From Aulostomus chinensis (Eukaryota > Chordata > Actinopteri > Syngnathiformes > Aulostomidae), in contig JBBMOA010000015.1 in assembly GCA_037954235.1 (NCBI GenBank), positions 25,616,569 to 25,680,568 of the forward strand: a DNA stretch of 64,000 nucleotides, in the 5' to 3' direction. Below the pieces are notes generated by a model that saw only the letters and a list, made by a program, of their open reading frames with translations, made no database searches and had not been told where the DNA came from. The position numbers were made by a program, and so were the translations under genes. Positions 48,239 through 60,760 of the stretch are shown piece by piece; positions within the stretch are counted from its first letter, which is position 1; each line of letters opens with the position of its first letter.

Positions 48239-50420
48239 GTTAGTAGTTATCGGCTCCAGTCTTGAGTCTTCATCCCTTCCTGTGTGTCTTCTTCCCTTCA
48301 TCTGCCTTCCCCCCTCCCCCTCTCCCCTCTGCATCCATCACATCATCTTTGACTTTGTTTGACCCCTGGAGGATTTTTCGCTTCACTTATTAACCATCAT
48401 TACCTGCTTCCAGATCTTCATTACAACCTAATTGTTTGCGGGAAAATAAACTGGCCCTGTTGTAATTGGACTAATTAATTTGAGTAATTAGATGGATGTA
48501 AATGTTAGAGATGCTCTGTGAATGACAGGATTAATGTAGAGAACGCAGGCCCGCGTGCTGCTTGGTCCGCCATGAAAACAGCATATCACAGCAAAGTGTG
48601 GCCAAACCAGGTTGCGGTATTGTTCACTGTTCGCTCAGTGGCATTGGTTCCGCTTTTCTTTCACAAGATGAGAACGTTAGTAGATATCTTTGTGCTCCAT
48701 TGTGTCCTTACTCCACTTAAGCAGCCAGTATGTTTACATTCATAACGAATTACATTTAAGAGCCGAGCCTGTGCTCTCATCTGCTCTGCTCTTTGTGTGG
48801 AAGCAGAGACGTGGGAATAGAATTGTTGATATGACACAAGTGTGACTGACCTGTGTGTAAGAAGATAAGAAGCAAGAGGGGACACTGATTGGCTGCTGTT
48901 TGTGAAATATGACATGCTGCTGCATCCATTATTTTGCCGGCTATGTTAAAGAGACAAGACTCATCCTCTCTGGTGTTGCTGGACTTTTTCAAGGCAGATC
49001 CCCGCTACCAGTCAGAGAGCGTCGTAAGACCAAGGCAATTGTTTGCGTGCCAGTTGTAGTGATTGGATTCTTGTTGTCATTCTGTGATTTGAGTCCCAGG
49101 AGCTCCTGTGTCATCCATGCAGCATTTATCAGTAACAGAGCCTTGCAGCTGAGAACAATAGAAGACCTCCCAACTTGATGTGCAGGCACTGCTGGGTTCA
49201 GGAGATTACAGGCCCTGACGCTTATATTCCTACCAAAGGAGCTCCTGAGTAGAAACAGATATGGAGCGCTTCAAGGAATTTCAGGCTGCTATGAAAATTC
49301 AGCAGTCATAATTCATCAAAAAGAGTATGAGGAGATATTAGTCCTCTATTGGCCCAGACTCAGGACTCGCCTATTTTTCATGTCGATCACTCAAATTGAA
49401 AAACTGCGACCAAGGTTTGGGTCCCAACCCACCAGTTGAGAATCCCAACTGAAGTGGACTTTTATTTTGAAGTTCAACATCACAGTGTCCTGATGTTGTC
49501 TGCTATTCTGAGGGTGTCTGCTCTCCTTCTGGAGTTGAAATGACCCGCTGATGATGTGTGCTTTCAACCCTGATCCGTTACCACATGATGACACAGCCTT
49601 GACTTCATGGAATACAGTTTGCAGACAATCGTCGTGATTCCACATCTCTTTTTCTTTGCTCATTTATTTATTCGTGTATTACTGATTATCAGTGGAGCCC
49701 TGGATTATCAGCCACACTTGGAGCTCCTGTTGTTGTTTTCCATGCCCACGCTGGTTGGAGGAGTCGAGCTGTCAACAATCTGTCTGTTAATTGAGTGAGT
49801 GTAAATTTGATGTTTCACCTGCGTCTGCCTTCTGGACCGCAGCCGTGTCTGCACACTAAGCTGGGGATGTAATACACGTCCCCTGGTGTGTTGCCTTTCG
49901 ACGGGAGGAAACTTGCTGGCCTGCAGTAGTGAGATGTGGAGACAGACAGCAGCAGGATACAAGCATGCATGCAGGATACAGCAGTATGACTTCATGCAGG
50001 AGTCCTAACCATGACATAATTACTGAGGCCAGGGATGCTACGTTCAGAGATATTGCAATATTAGTCAAACTATTAAACTAGGACATAAAATATAGCTTCT
50101 CTGTGCTTCAGCTACGCAGCCCTGTCTTTGAACCTGCACGTTTGAGAGAAAGAAAGAACAAAAGAAAGAAAAACTCACCAAAACTGCACCGTATTCATCA
50201 AAGCCAAAAATACCAAAGGGATGAATCTTGAAGCCATCAAATAATCATCTTTACTTTGTGTTGTATCATCAAAATGCCTGCTCAGCAAAGTGCCTACTTT
50301 ATGGAGTGTAGTTCAATGTGGCTGCGCTTTCCCAATATGAGTGGCACTCACTGCTCACTGGCACTTGGAAAAAATATTTGTCTTCAATGATTTCCTTTTT
50401 TTGATTTCCAGGATTTAAAT

Positions 50421-50423
<3 letters not shown>

Positions 50424-50481
<58 letters not shown>
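50424..50481. repeat. (TA)29 microsatellite
   Basis: A perfect alternating AT run, visible directly. Confidence 0.97.
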
Positions 50482-50482
<1 letters not shown>

Positions 50483-52250
50483 TTTTTTAAACTTTGATAT
50501 GGTTTAAGTTAAACATGTATCTATGACTGTGCTGTTACTTGCAGGACTTACTATTGTTGTAAGTAATGTGCCTGTACTGAGTAGAAATATTATGTGAGCA
50601 AAAACTAGGCTATGAGGGGATAACAATACCATAACCTTCTAATCTCCACAAACCTTCAGAATTGAATTTTTCTGCCAAGCTCAGGCACCGTTTTGAGGTC
50701 TGAATTATCTATCTATGCTGAGCATGAGAGCAGCAGCAAAACTTACTGTCAACCAATCAGAGACCTGTGTGCTAATACGTGCATGATCAGCTACAAATAT
50801 ACTTAACTGCAACAGCAGCGTCTTTTCTTCTGCTGACATTCTATGGCATTCTGTCAATGTCCAGCTGTCAGACTCAAAACCATCTGTACGCGCCTGGTCT
50901 TCTTCTTCTTTTTCCTCGTAGGTTTTTATCACTTTTGCTTTCTTAAAAAATGGATGTCACAACAAAGCATTTTGTCCCCTTAAAAAGCTCCAAAAATAGT
51001 AGAGATCTGAAGCAAGTCTGCATCAGCTCACACAACCAGATACAAACACAAGCGTCACCCAGGGAGGTGTAGCTGAGCCAGTTTCACGGCGTGGATGATA
51101 GTTTGTGATCGTCAGCCCGTTTGCACCCTGACTGGAGAGGTGAAGGTCTGCTGAGACAACAGGGACAAGTTTCAACCCTTCAGCAGGGACTGGATCAGTC
51201 CAGGCGTCTGCAGGACTGCTTCTGTGAACCACGCCATCGATGAGGATAAGTGAAACAATACCAGGCTGGAGTGTGGTTTTCTTTTCAAACCATGAATAAG
51301 GCTTTTAGTACTTTGAACAGACTGTGCATCTTCTGTCTTGAGCTTCCAGCAGGAAGTACTGTAGTTCCACACACAGACGTCTGTGACCCTGAAGAGACAA
51401 TGAGTGCAACCTACTTTGTCCTACGGTAGTTTGAGTCCCCTAGCATGTGTCCTGCTTCCAAGCTTCACCCTCCAAGGGAAAGATGAGCCACGGAGCAGGT
51501 CTCCTCGGAGGCTCCCCTACAGCTGTCCAAGAGGGCTTCAGGTACCATTCAGAGAAGCACGAGCTCAGTCGCCGGCCGCTTCAGTAGGAACACATACGTA
51601 CCGCAGTCCGATCTAATTCAGCTGCCACAGCCAGAGAGCTCATTTAAGGTCGTAGTGGGTGGGGGTGTTGCAGTCTTTCAATTGGCCTCATAGTCATGAA
51701 AAACCTGGAAAATTGAATTAACCTGGCATTAGATCATAGTTTCTAGTTCTGAAAGTTAGATAAAGCCATCAAATTCTGGAGAGGTCATGGTAATTTTCCT
51801 CAAAAATACCTGCATTCCGGTGTATTTTAGGCCTGGAGAGAAAATCTCTTTTGGTTTACCTTAATCTCCTTATGTACAGTGGAAGGACAAAAATATATGT
51901 AGTATCAAGCTCTGTAGCTTGTATTTTACTAACTATAACAACACTTCCCACTATCCAGGAGAGACATATCCAGTTTTTTGTCTCTGTATTTGATATTTTA
52001 AACCCGCGTGTCGATTTATTTATTCCAATACACATATATATCACTGTCAGAAATGAATGAAGCTCCAATAATAGCTGACGATGTGAGTGTCAAACCAAAG
52101 TTGCTGCTGGGGAGTGTAAAAGGAAAAGTGTTGCTGTTATACAGCTCCACACACTCACACACATTCACGCTTACCCCTACGTTTACCCACGTGTACCGCA
52201 TCGGTACAGTGTTGGCAGCGGCTCTTATTTAAGTTGCCAACCTGCTAGTA

Positions 52251-52257
52251 GCACACA

Positions 52258-52321
<64 letters not shown>

Positions 52322-52330
52322 CACACACAG
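52251..52330. repeat. (CA)n microsatellite with two AAAC interruptions
   Basis: About 80 bp of CA repeat, interrupted at 52259-52261 and near 52306. Confidence 0.97.
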
Positions 52331-53429
52331 ACTAGTGTGTTGCTTAAAAACGCTTTCATCTCTACATCTACAGCATTTGTTGCAGCCTTAAACCTGAGGA
52401 ACCATGTGATGTCAGAATACACTAAATGTACAGCCGTCATATTAAATTTCATCAAGCAGTGGTGCTCAGTGTTTTATGGTTCTTTGATGAATAAATGATT
52501 GAGGGTAATGTGACAGGGATCGCTTACCGTGAGCACCTCTGCAGCTCCTCTTGTCTGCATTAAGCTGTACTACCAGTTTCACTTCAGTTTTTTAGTTTTC
52601 CAGCTCTGACTTGACTCTCCGTTTCCTGCCACAGCAGGCAGCTGCTTCACTGGAAAAGCTTGAAACACTGACAGTAACGTTGTGAACAGAGTGGAGCATT
52701 TAGCAGCTGAAAATCCAGCTACATCCCTCCGGAACTGGTAGAGTGCAAAGATGGAGATACAAGAGAACACAGACACACACATTCACTCCATTTCACCTCT
52801 CAGGATCTGACAGCTGGTTTCTGCACTGCCTTTACTTCCTGCTTCTGATGTTAACTTCATTGCTATTTTTTCCCTCAGACCTTCAAAGGTGCAGTCACTT
52901 ATAACTGAGTGGAAATACATGTTTATGGAGCAAATTAATACATTTATTGTTGAACACAACACTCCTACACTGTAAATTCTGCTTTTGACTCATTCCCATT
53001 TGTTTCATGCAGCCTACGATGAATTCGCACTCCCAAACCTAGCCAGGGCCGGCCTGGGCTCACGCGACCAATGTTCTCATCACTACACCAGCTTGAATAA
53101 CAAGCAACCAGCAACCAGCAGCATTCTGTGACATCACCCTGTGCGTGATACACACTGATATCTGCTATTGGCAGAAGTTTCAGTCATACTGAACATGTCA
53201 TCTTCCATACTGAGCCACTGTACGACCGTGTTAGCGTGGTACTTTGGAGCAGAGTTGAGCTTTTAGCCATCAGTTTTGTCTTCCATCATCTGACTAAACC
53301 CTTGATAGCAGTGAACTTCAACCGGTGAATGGACCTGCGTCCTCCTGTTCATGATGATTACACCAGTCCAACACATAGTTGTAGAGACACCCATAGCAAA
53401 TAAGATGGGTGGCAAATGAAAATGAAATT

Positions 53430-53990
53430 GACCTCACGTGGAAGTCCAGGTGTGTCGGCGTGGCTACCTGGGAAGCGAAGGCACTAGGATGCACGAGGAG
53501 AAGGTGAGCCAGCAGAGGCAGCCTGATGGTCTGGTCGATGTTCTGCTGGGGAATCTTGAGTCCTGCCATTCATGCGGAGTCTCTTTGGCAGGGAACCCCC
53601 AACCTAAACATTGCTCTGGACCAAGCACCCCCCTTGGTATTCCATAATGGCGGTGGACTCCTTCAGCAGAATAACATTCCCTGTCCCACTGCACATGGTT
53701 CAGGAATGTTTGAGGAACACAATGACGAGTTCAAGGTGTTGACCTCTCCTCCAATATCCCAGATCAGACGGAGCATCAGTGGGCTGTGCTGGGCTAACAA
53801 GTCCATGGAGGCTCCACCTCAGAACCCACAGGATCTGCTTGCTGCTCATGTCTTGGTGCCAGATACCACAGCCCACCCGTCAGAGGCCTGGTGGTGCAGG
53901 TCCAGGCCTCCATGGGTCGGGCTGCTTCAGGGCAAAACGGGGACCTACACAAGATTAGCGTGTGATTGGTGGTATACACATGTGATGATG
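53430..53990 (+). pseudogene. Tc1/mariner-like transposase remnant (C-terminal part)
   Basis: Frames on the + strand follow the catalytic core of fish Tc1-like transposases, the DDE enzymes that cut and paste the element. GTRMHEEKVSQQRQ and DVLLGNLESCH lead to GGLLQQNNIPCPTA, where functional elements, as I recall, have a QDNAPCH-like motif. Then come FEEHNDEFKVLTSPP, an ISGLCWANKSMEAPPQNPQD stretch and LVPDTTAHPSEAWW. The second catalytic Asp is replaced (QNN). Frames shift at about 53640, and part of the stretch before the third acidic residue is decayed. No terminal inverted repeats were found, so this is a fragment. Confidence 0.8.
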
Positions 53991-54013
53991 TATTTGGGCC
54001 GGATTACAAGATG

Positions 54014-54042
54014 TGCACACGCACACACACACACACACACAC
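54014..54042. repeat. (CA)n microsatellite
   Basis: A short CA run just downstream of the Tc1-like remnant. Confidence 0.95.
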
Positions 54043-54852
54043 CCTTGTACCGTACCGTATTTACATGCATAATACATACATTCTCCATACCTCTGTTTGG
54101 CCTGATTAAGAAGGCAGCAGTGTCATTGCCATAAGCACATTGGCATGTGTACACTCACCAAAGGCTGGTTTGCTCCTGTGCACCAGGTCTCATATCCATG
54201 TCACTGTTATTAGCAGCCACACCTGTGCACCTTTGTGACTGGCAGGCTGCAATTGTACTGGCAAAATGCTCGTGGATGAAGACTATTGAGTTTCTCTCTG
54301 TACTTAAAACAATGGTAGCTCACACCAGAGGGGGACCTGTTGGCTCTGAATACAGCGTGTGGGATTGCACAGGAGTTAAATGTGCTGTTAGAAAGTGGAC
54401 CAGCCACTGCTGTGGTGTGTAGTTTCATGTAAAGGAAGCTGCATGTCAGGGTCCTTCTCAGGTGCCACAGTCCTGAAGGACCCCTGCATAATGGGGAGGC
54501 GTCATAAAGCCTGATGGCCCAGAGAAGAAAGGAGGGAGGGACTCTGACAGACAGAGACACAGCCTGCCACTGAGTGTGCTTTGCTGGTTAACCAGAGTAC
54601 CAGTGAGGGGTGAGGGGGGTTACCCATGATGCACAGCAGTGGATTTAGGGTCCTTCTCTACATTACCATTGCTAGTGAGTCTCATCCATGCAGAGCAGTG
54701 AACAAGCTTTGCTCACCCGTTCGTCATGCTGCCTAGCATCCGTCTCCTCGAAGCTGCCTCCTCAACACACAACAGCGTCGAGCTTGATGTCGACATCCGC
54801 AATATTAACTGCTCAACACTGAAGACCTGAGGAGGAGCCTCAGCATATTCCT

Positions 54853-54965
54853 AGATAGATACATGGAAATAGAACTTTATTGATCCCACAACGGGGAAAT
54901 TTGTGTGTTACCACAGCTCAATTACAAGAAAGAAAAAAAGAAAAGTTAAATATATCAAAAGAGAG
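54853..54965 (-). mobile_element. LINE 3'-end remnant (antisense)
   Basis: CTAGATAGATACATGG followed by ACTTTATTGATCCCACAACG and GGGAAATTTG is, in reverse, a typical fish LINE 3' end: GGGATCAATAAAGT, then a short ATCT-type tail. Only the last hundred bases are recognisable. Confidence 0.5.
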
Positions 54966-57038
54966 GAGAAGAACTGCCTATTATGTCTAATACTGCGTTT
55001 AAATTATGATGTATGTATGTTACTGACAAATATGAGGTGCACTATCAGTCTCTGAAACACAGTTGTTTTCCCTCCAGACAGAAGAAACATGAGCACAACA
55101 CACTGTGCTGGGGAGTGAGCAATAATAAATTATTCACTTTCAGCCACAATAGAGTAAAAGCAACAAAACAAACAAAAACACATGTTAACAGATGGTTTAT
55201 GATGGTTTACCATGCCTGCTAGGAAAAAAACTGTTTGCTCAAGAAGAAGAGAAAACCCCTCTACCAGCGTTCATTCTCCTCTACAACCACAAAAACGACC
55301 ACTGAAGCCAGAAGAAGGTTCAACGTGACAGAAATATCCATCCAATGAAATCAGCTCAATCTGAAGGGATTCTCCTCAGTTGGTGTCATCTCAGCTGCCT
55401 CTTGTCTGGTCGGGCTGTACCAATAAATACAAAAATAATTATGAGAAATGACTTTATCCTTCAATCCTTTGTCACTTAGTTCTGCTGAGGGAGGAGACAC
55501 AGGATCCGTCAGCCGGTGATGCACTGGCTCGGTTTATAACAGCGGATACATTTGGATGACAAGCTGCAATTACAGAGGGTGATCTATCACCCAAGGGTGC
55601 AGCGGAGCACCCGTGACATCGGAAGTTCACATGGTGTTATTTTGCGTCTCTCTCACATCTTTTTCCATCCTTCTTTTTCCAATAAAGTGAAGGTTTTACA
55701 CCTAATCTTTTGTAGACACATCAAACACTGATCTCTGCAGCGCGTCTGCTCACTGAGAGAAAACTAGGAAGTGTGTATTCTTGTGTGTGTGTGGCTACAC
55801 TTCCTCAGGGCCACACTTTTTAGACAACACCAAACTGTTGTGAATGGAAAGACTAATAAAATGAGACCTTTGTCAACGGACCAGCAGCAGCAGTCGATGC
55901 TCATCCCGCAGCGATGCTTATTTATCTGTTCACATGTGAGGAAGTAAGATTCACGGTGATGATCTTTTTTTTATTTTATTTCATTTTTTTACAGGCGCCA
56001 ACAAATTTGCAATTCAGCCGTTTACATTTTCATCCCACACTAAATAGAGCAGCTTAAAAGCCATTCTTTGATTTTCCTCATCCACAAGATTAAAGGCCAC
56101 AGTGATTCACTCTTTTATGCCTGTTTTATTCTCTCTGTTGAGAGTGGAGCTGTGTTCCACCTGCCATTTCATTATTGACAGTTTTTGTATCAGTTTCATC
56201 TCTAGTATTCCACGGAGGCCTGGACAAGAATGTAAAAACATCGAGTTACACTGTGGTGTTGTCAGTGTGACTCAGAGAGAGTAGCAGAACATTTCCCAGG
56301 ACCCAAACTTCAGTTCCAGTATCTCCCAGCTGCAGAGCAAGTATCCTGCAGCCCGCGGCCATTCAGTGTGTGCCCAGCTTGTGCAAGCACTCCGGGGTGT
56401 TTAAAAGAGTGAATTAAATAAATATAGATCTTGAACGTGTGTGTGTGTGTGTGTGTGTGTGTACACAAAGATTGATGATTTGAGGCAAGGCTGGGGCTCT
56501 CACATAGCCTTGACCCAGCTCCCCTCACCTTTGATAGATAGATGGCTTTAGGGGCTTGTGGCGGATCAGAAGTGATCCTCAGTATCTCCCACAGACGGCA
56601 CGACCTGACTGCAAAGTTTGTCAGCTCAGGCGGCGAGCCAACACCGTGGTGCATTAAGGCCGCCAGAATGAACATGCACATGATTGAATTTGACCTAGGA
56701 GCAATAAAAGTTTTCCAGATTCACTCTGACCAGACTGCTCAGAGATTTATTTGAAGTTGGAAGCTGGTAGTGGCCATAGATTGGTGACTTTTTGACCTCG
56801 ATGAAGGTGACAGTCTGTTGTAACTTCATGTTATCAATATTATTTGGATAACAGGTGAATTTTGTTCCCGAATTTAGCTCAGGAACTGTGTCCTCCACCA
56901 GCACAAAGCAGCACAGCCCAGCGCAGCCTGGTGCCGGCGGGCCACTCATACTGTCTGTCCTCCAGCAAGTCGGTGTTGTTTGAATAACAAATGTGCCTGA
57001 CCTCATCAGTGGGTTTGTGGATCTTAAAAAGGATCATT
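54966..57038. other. Intronic stretch without recognisable gene
   Basis: Includes a GT run at 56437-56462. Frames up to 123 codons carry no motifs that I recognise. Confidence 0.5.
56437..56462. repeat. (GT)13 microsatellite
   Basis: A perfect GT run, visible directly. Confidence 0.95.
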
Positions 57039-57332
57039 GGCCCCAACACGTCTATTTTCTTTTGTTGTTTTGATGCTACATCACTTCGCTGTAAAGGGGC
57101 CTTTGACTCGGCGACACTTCTTTTCCTTTTCTAACAAGGAGTTGAAAGACAGAACTCAACAAAAACAGATCGTATGAAGTGAAAACGATATTACAACCTA
57201 AAAGTTTTGTAGCCTGCAGATCGTCAGCCTTCAGCAGTGAAGCCTGCATGGACCGTCCACAAAATGTCACAGCTACTCAAGGGTCATGTGACAGACAGGG
57301 ATGAACCTCAACCCGAGCACACGCAAAGCCAC
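57039..57332. repeat. Near-identical 294-bp repeat, copy B
   Basis: It matches 44570-44862 in the same orientation with a single one-base indel, 12.47 kb apart. Outside GGCCCCAACACG and GCAAAGCCAC the flanks are unrelated. Confidence 0.95.
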
Positions 57333-57432
57333 AATACCGATGTCATCTGGATCCTCTGACGTATGAGCTTTGCTGTTGTAGATCCTCAGGCTGCGAAGAG
57401 CAAGGTCATGTGACACACTGCCCTCATCAGCA

Positions 57433-57500
57433 AGGCAAGGCAATTTTATTTGTAGAGCCTGTTTTCACAAAGTTTGTCTCAAAGGGCTTCCCATGGCATC
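57433..57500 (-). mobile_element. Retroposon 3'-end remnant (antisense)
   Basis: GCAAGGCAAGGCAATTTTAT, then TTGTAGAGCC and CTCAAAGGGCTTCC, is in reverse a common teleost retroposon 3' end: AAGCCCTTTGAG...AAATAAAATTGCC plus a pentamer-like tail. Only the tail is recognised. Confidence 0.45.
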
Positions 57501-58140
57501 ATCAGCATCCTGCCATAGCAAGAACATTATGCATATCACACCGTCCTATTTCACAAATTTCTTCCAACTGTTTGAACAAGAAAATCTGGAGTTTGTCATC
57601 TCCGTTGCTTGTGATGCACTCTGTTTATGACAGTATTTCAGAAAAAACTGGGGTAATACTTCAAAGAATACATAAAAGCATATTTCATACCAGGTAATTA
57701 AAATGATTCAACCAGTTCACAAAAGAAAACATTTCAATCACACGGTAATGGGCTGAACACAGTGACCGCTGCAAATATTTGTAAATGAAATCAGTCCATC
57801 CCTACGTCATTTCCTCCTGGCACTGTACAGATGAATACCCTGGTCTACCTCTGCTTACACAGGCTGCTCACCTGTCAGCCAATCGCTCTCACCACGTTTC
57901 CTCTACGCAGTACGGTGCGGTACAGGACGGCATGGTACGCTTGTTTTTGGGTTTCCGTTACAATGGAATCGTTGTCATTTTTGATTCCCTTTGGAGCAGA
58001 CAAAGACTTGCAGATCTCGCATTGCCATCCCAGAGGCCAGAAGCTAAGGGCATCAGAAAAGGTCTTCTTTCCTTTGTGTAGAACTCGTGGCCAACATCAC
58101 TAATAGATCTCGTAATTAAACAATGTAATCAGGCTGATGC

Positions 58141-58514
58141 TGCATGGTGGTGCAGTGGTCCTCACTGTGGCCTCACAGCAAGAAGGTTCCGGGTTCGAGT
58201 CCCGGCTTGGGCACGGGATCTTTCTGTGTGGAGTCTGCATGTTCTCCCTGTTCCTGCTGGGTTCTCTCTGGTACTCCAGCTTCCTCCCACAGTCCAAAGA
58301 CATCAATTTGGGGACGAGGCTGATTGATACTCTAAATTGACCGTAGGTATGAATGTGAGTGTGAATGGTTGTCTGTCTCTGTATGTTGGCCCTGCGATGG
58401 ACTGGCGACCTGTCCAGGGTGAACCCCGCCTCTCGCCCGTTGACGCTGGGATAGGCTCCACCCCCCGTGACCCTTACTAGTGAGGAATAAGCGGAAGATG
58501 ACGATGGATGGATG
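58141..58514 (+). mobile_element. tRNA-derived SINE, copy 6 (sense, older subfamily)
   Basis: The most complete head in the window reads TGCATGGTGGTGCAGTGGTC, with A-box-like TGGTGCAGTGG and a perfect B box GGTTCGAGTCC (58193-58203). The body includes GAATGTGAGTGTGAATGGTT and CGCCTCTCGCCCG, and the tail is GATGGATGGATG at 58503-58514. Intact Pol III boxes show the class: a tRNA-derived, LINE-mobilised, non-coding retroposon. Confidence 0.9.
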
Positions 58515-58913
58515 ACTCTGGCTGATATATTAATCTTTTTTTTTTTAATCATAATAGTATTACGTTCTTCTGCAATTTCAAAATCACAGGAGGCACAAAA
58601 TTTCTACACATCAAAATGTGTCAAAAATGATTTTAAATGAAACGTCTTGCTGCAGAGATGTGCTGGCCCACACGCACGTTCAGCAGACTTCAAGACACAA
58701 ATGTGACAGATCCAGCAAAAACCACACCAGAATCATTTCAATGTTTGTCAGTGGAAATGAGAACCATGATTCAAAGTGATAGTTCCCTCTGACATGGCAA
58801 GTCATAGTGTAACTGAAAACATAATCATAATTTGATTTGTTTAAATCGTTCAGCCCTACACTGTAAGAAATTTCACTGTAAAATAACAGTTAATTATTGG
58901 CTAATAATGATTT

Positions 58914-59450
58914 GAAAACAAATCATGATTTTGTTCTGTTTTCTTTTTTGAGCATAAAGTGAGAGGGTGCAGTAAAATTACAATTAACAACTGGATTTTA
59001 CAATATATTACTTTGTTTATTGAATTGTAAATTTACAGTAAATTATTGCCTAATAATTGCATTACTTTCACAGCAAGCCGCTGTAAATATTTTCACGACA
59101 ATTTACCGTAATTAATTCTCAGTACTTTGCTGTCATTATTCCACAGTAATTTACAATAAAACAACACTTAACCGTAAATTCATGGTTGCCATGCCCAAGG
59201 ATTTACCGTGATATAGCAGTAATTAGCTGTACTGTAAAGTAATGTGAAATAAATACAGTAAATTGCTGTGAAAATATTTACATTGAATTACTGTAAAAGT
59301 AATGCAATTATTAACCAATAATTTACTGTAAATTTACAATTCAATAAACAAAGTAATAGATTGTAAAATCCATTTGTTAATTGTAATTTTACTGCACCCT
59401 CTCACTTTATGCTCAAAAAAGAAAACAGAACAAAATCATGATTTGTTTTC
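58914..59450. repeat. Large palindrome 1 inside the 2.9-kb element
   Basis: The left arm (GAAAACAAATCATGATTTTG, GAGCATAAAGTGAGAGGGTG, TTGAATTGTAAATTTACAGT) is repeated inverted in the right arm (ACTGTAAATTTACAATTCAA, CACCCTCTCACTTTATGCTC, CAAAATCATGATTTGTTTTC). The arms span roughly 180 bp (58914-59100 and 59270-59450), are very similar, and the inner loop itself is full of ACAGTAA motifs. Confidence 0.93.
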
Positions 59451-59827
59451 ACTTTTTAATCAAGCTTACGATAAGTGCAATATTACATTTAACAGGAACA
59501 TTCATAGGCAGTTTCCTGGGCAAACATGCTGCCAACATATTCAAAACAAATCGTAAGCATAAGTATAAAATGTGCAACAGCAAAAATGTGCAACACTAAA
59601 AATGTAAACAGTAAAACCACTCACAGGAAATATAGGTTTTTTTGGCTCTTACATAAAATCAAAATGGCTGCAAATGTAATCAAAGGGTCATGACAGAAGG
59701 GACACCCTTTACAAACAGCTTTAAAAATTAACAATTTAAAATGTGCAACAGCAAAACTGTGCAACAGTACAACCACTACAATTCAGGCATATTTTAAAGG
59801 GAGAGTTCAACATGGGTTTTGGCAGTT

Positions 59828-60172
59828 TTGGCAAACTGGCCCATTGCCATAACCCCTATAGTCATAGTCGTAGGTCCGTTACCTTTAATTGTTGGTACAA
59901 GCTATTTTTAGATAAGCAGAGCAGAGACGTGAGCTACTCAGAGCTACGCTACGGGGGCTAATGGGATTTCTTGGTTTCCCTCATCAAACTCATTAAATAC
60001 ACAATCCAACAACAAGCTATGAGATAATAATGGAACCTTACGAGACGGAGATGTTCCCACAGCTCTGCTCCACTGATCTAAAAATAGCTTGTACCGACAA
60101 TTAAAGGTAACAAACCTACGACTGTGACTGTAGGGATTATGTCAATGGGCCATTTTGCCAAAATGGAATCCA
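59828..60172. repeat. Large palindrome 2 inside the 2.9-kb element
   Basis: The left arm (59828-59932: GGCAAACTGGCCCATTGCCA, GTCGTAGGT, ACCTTTAATTGTTGGTACAA, GCTATTTTTAGAT) recurs inverted at 60053-60172 (ATCTAAAAATAGCTTGTACC, GACAATTAAAGGTAAC, CAATGGGCCATTTTGCC). The arms are about 110 bp around a loop of about 120 bp. Confidence 0.9.
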
Positions 60173-60504
60173 CAGGTCAAAAAAGGAACACTCACAAGTT
60201 GTTAAAAAAGAAAAAAAACAACAACATTCTACCTTCTACATTGCCTGCCACTCGAAATCTACCAGTTTGCGCATTAGAGTGCTTACATGTGTGTTGATCC
60301 CTCCACGTTTCCTCTTTGTCTTTGAGCCAGTTTCTGGATTGATACCCAGGAAGCATCTGTAGATCAAAAATAAAGAATTAATATCAGGTGATCTTTTATG
60401 TTAAATAGAAAAATTGCATTTCCTAGTGAAAATGCAGTGGGAATGTTCATTGCTGAAAAGAAAAACGCTGCTGAAAATGCATAAATCTCACATAAAATGC
60501 CTAA

Positions 60505-60760
60505 GAGTAATAGCAGTAATAGAAGTAATCATAATAGTTGTAATAGCAATGGTAGTAGTAGTAGTAAATTTAATAGTAATAGTAGTAAAAGTCATGGTAA
60601 CAGAAGAAGAAGTAATAGTAATAGTAGGAAAAGTAATAATAGTAAAAGTAGTAGTAGTAATAGTAACAGTAGTAATATAATAGTAGGAGTAGTAATAGTA
60701 ATAGTAGCAATAGTAGTAATAAAAGCAGTAGAAGTAGTAGCAGAAGTAGTAGAAGCAGGT
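60505..60760. repeat. Imperfect (TAG/TAA)n trinucleotide tract
   Basis: About 255 bp composed almost only of AGTAATAGTAGTA-type triplets with scattered substitutions. It produces artificial S/N-, V/I- and Y/L-rich frames on both strands (60414-60892) that are not genes. Confidence 0.95.

Larger units (their letters stand above)
48239..53429. other. Intronic stretch with two long microsatellites only
   Basis: After exon B there is a TAATTA-rich patch (48425-48500). No exon or RNA gene was recognised up to the Tc1-like remnant. Confidence 0.5.

Noticed and set aside
52995..53130. Possible tRNA-like or SINE sequence (GTGCGAATTC, TGGTGTAGTGATG in reverse)
   Set aside because: The A- and B-box matches are poor and the arms do not fold into a convincing tRNA.
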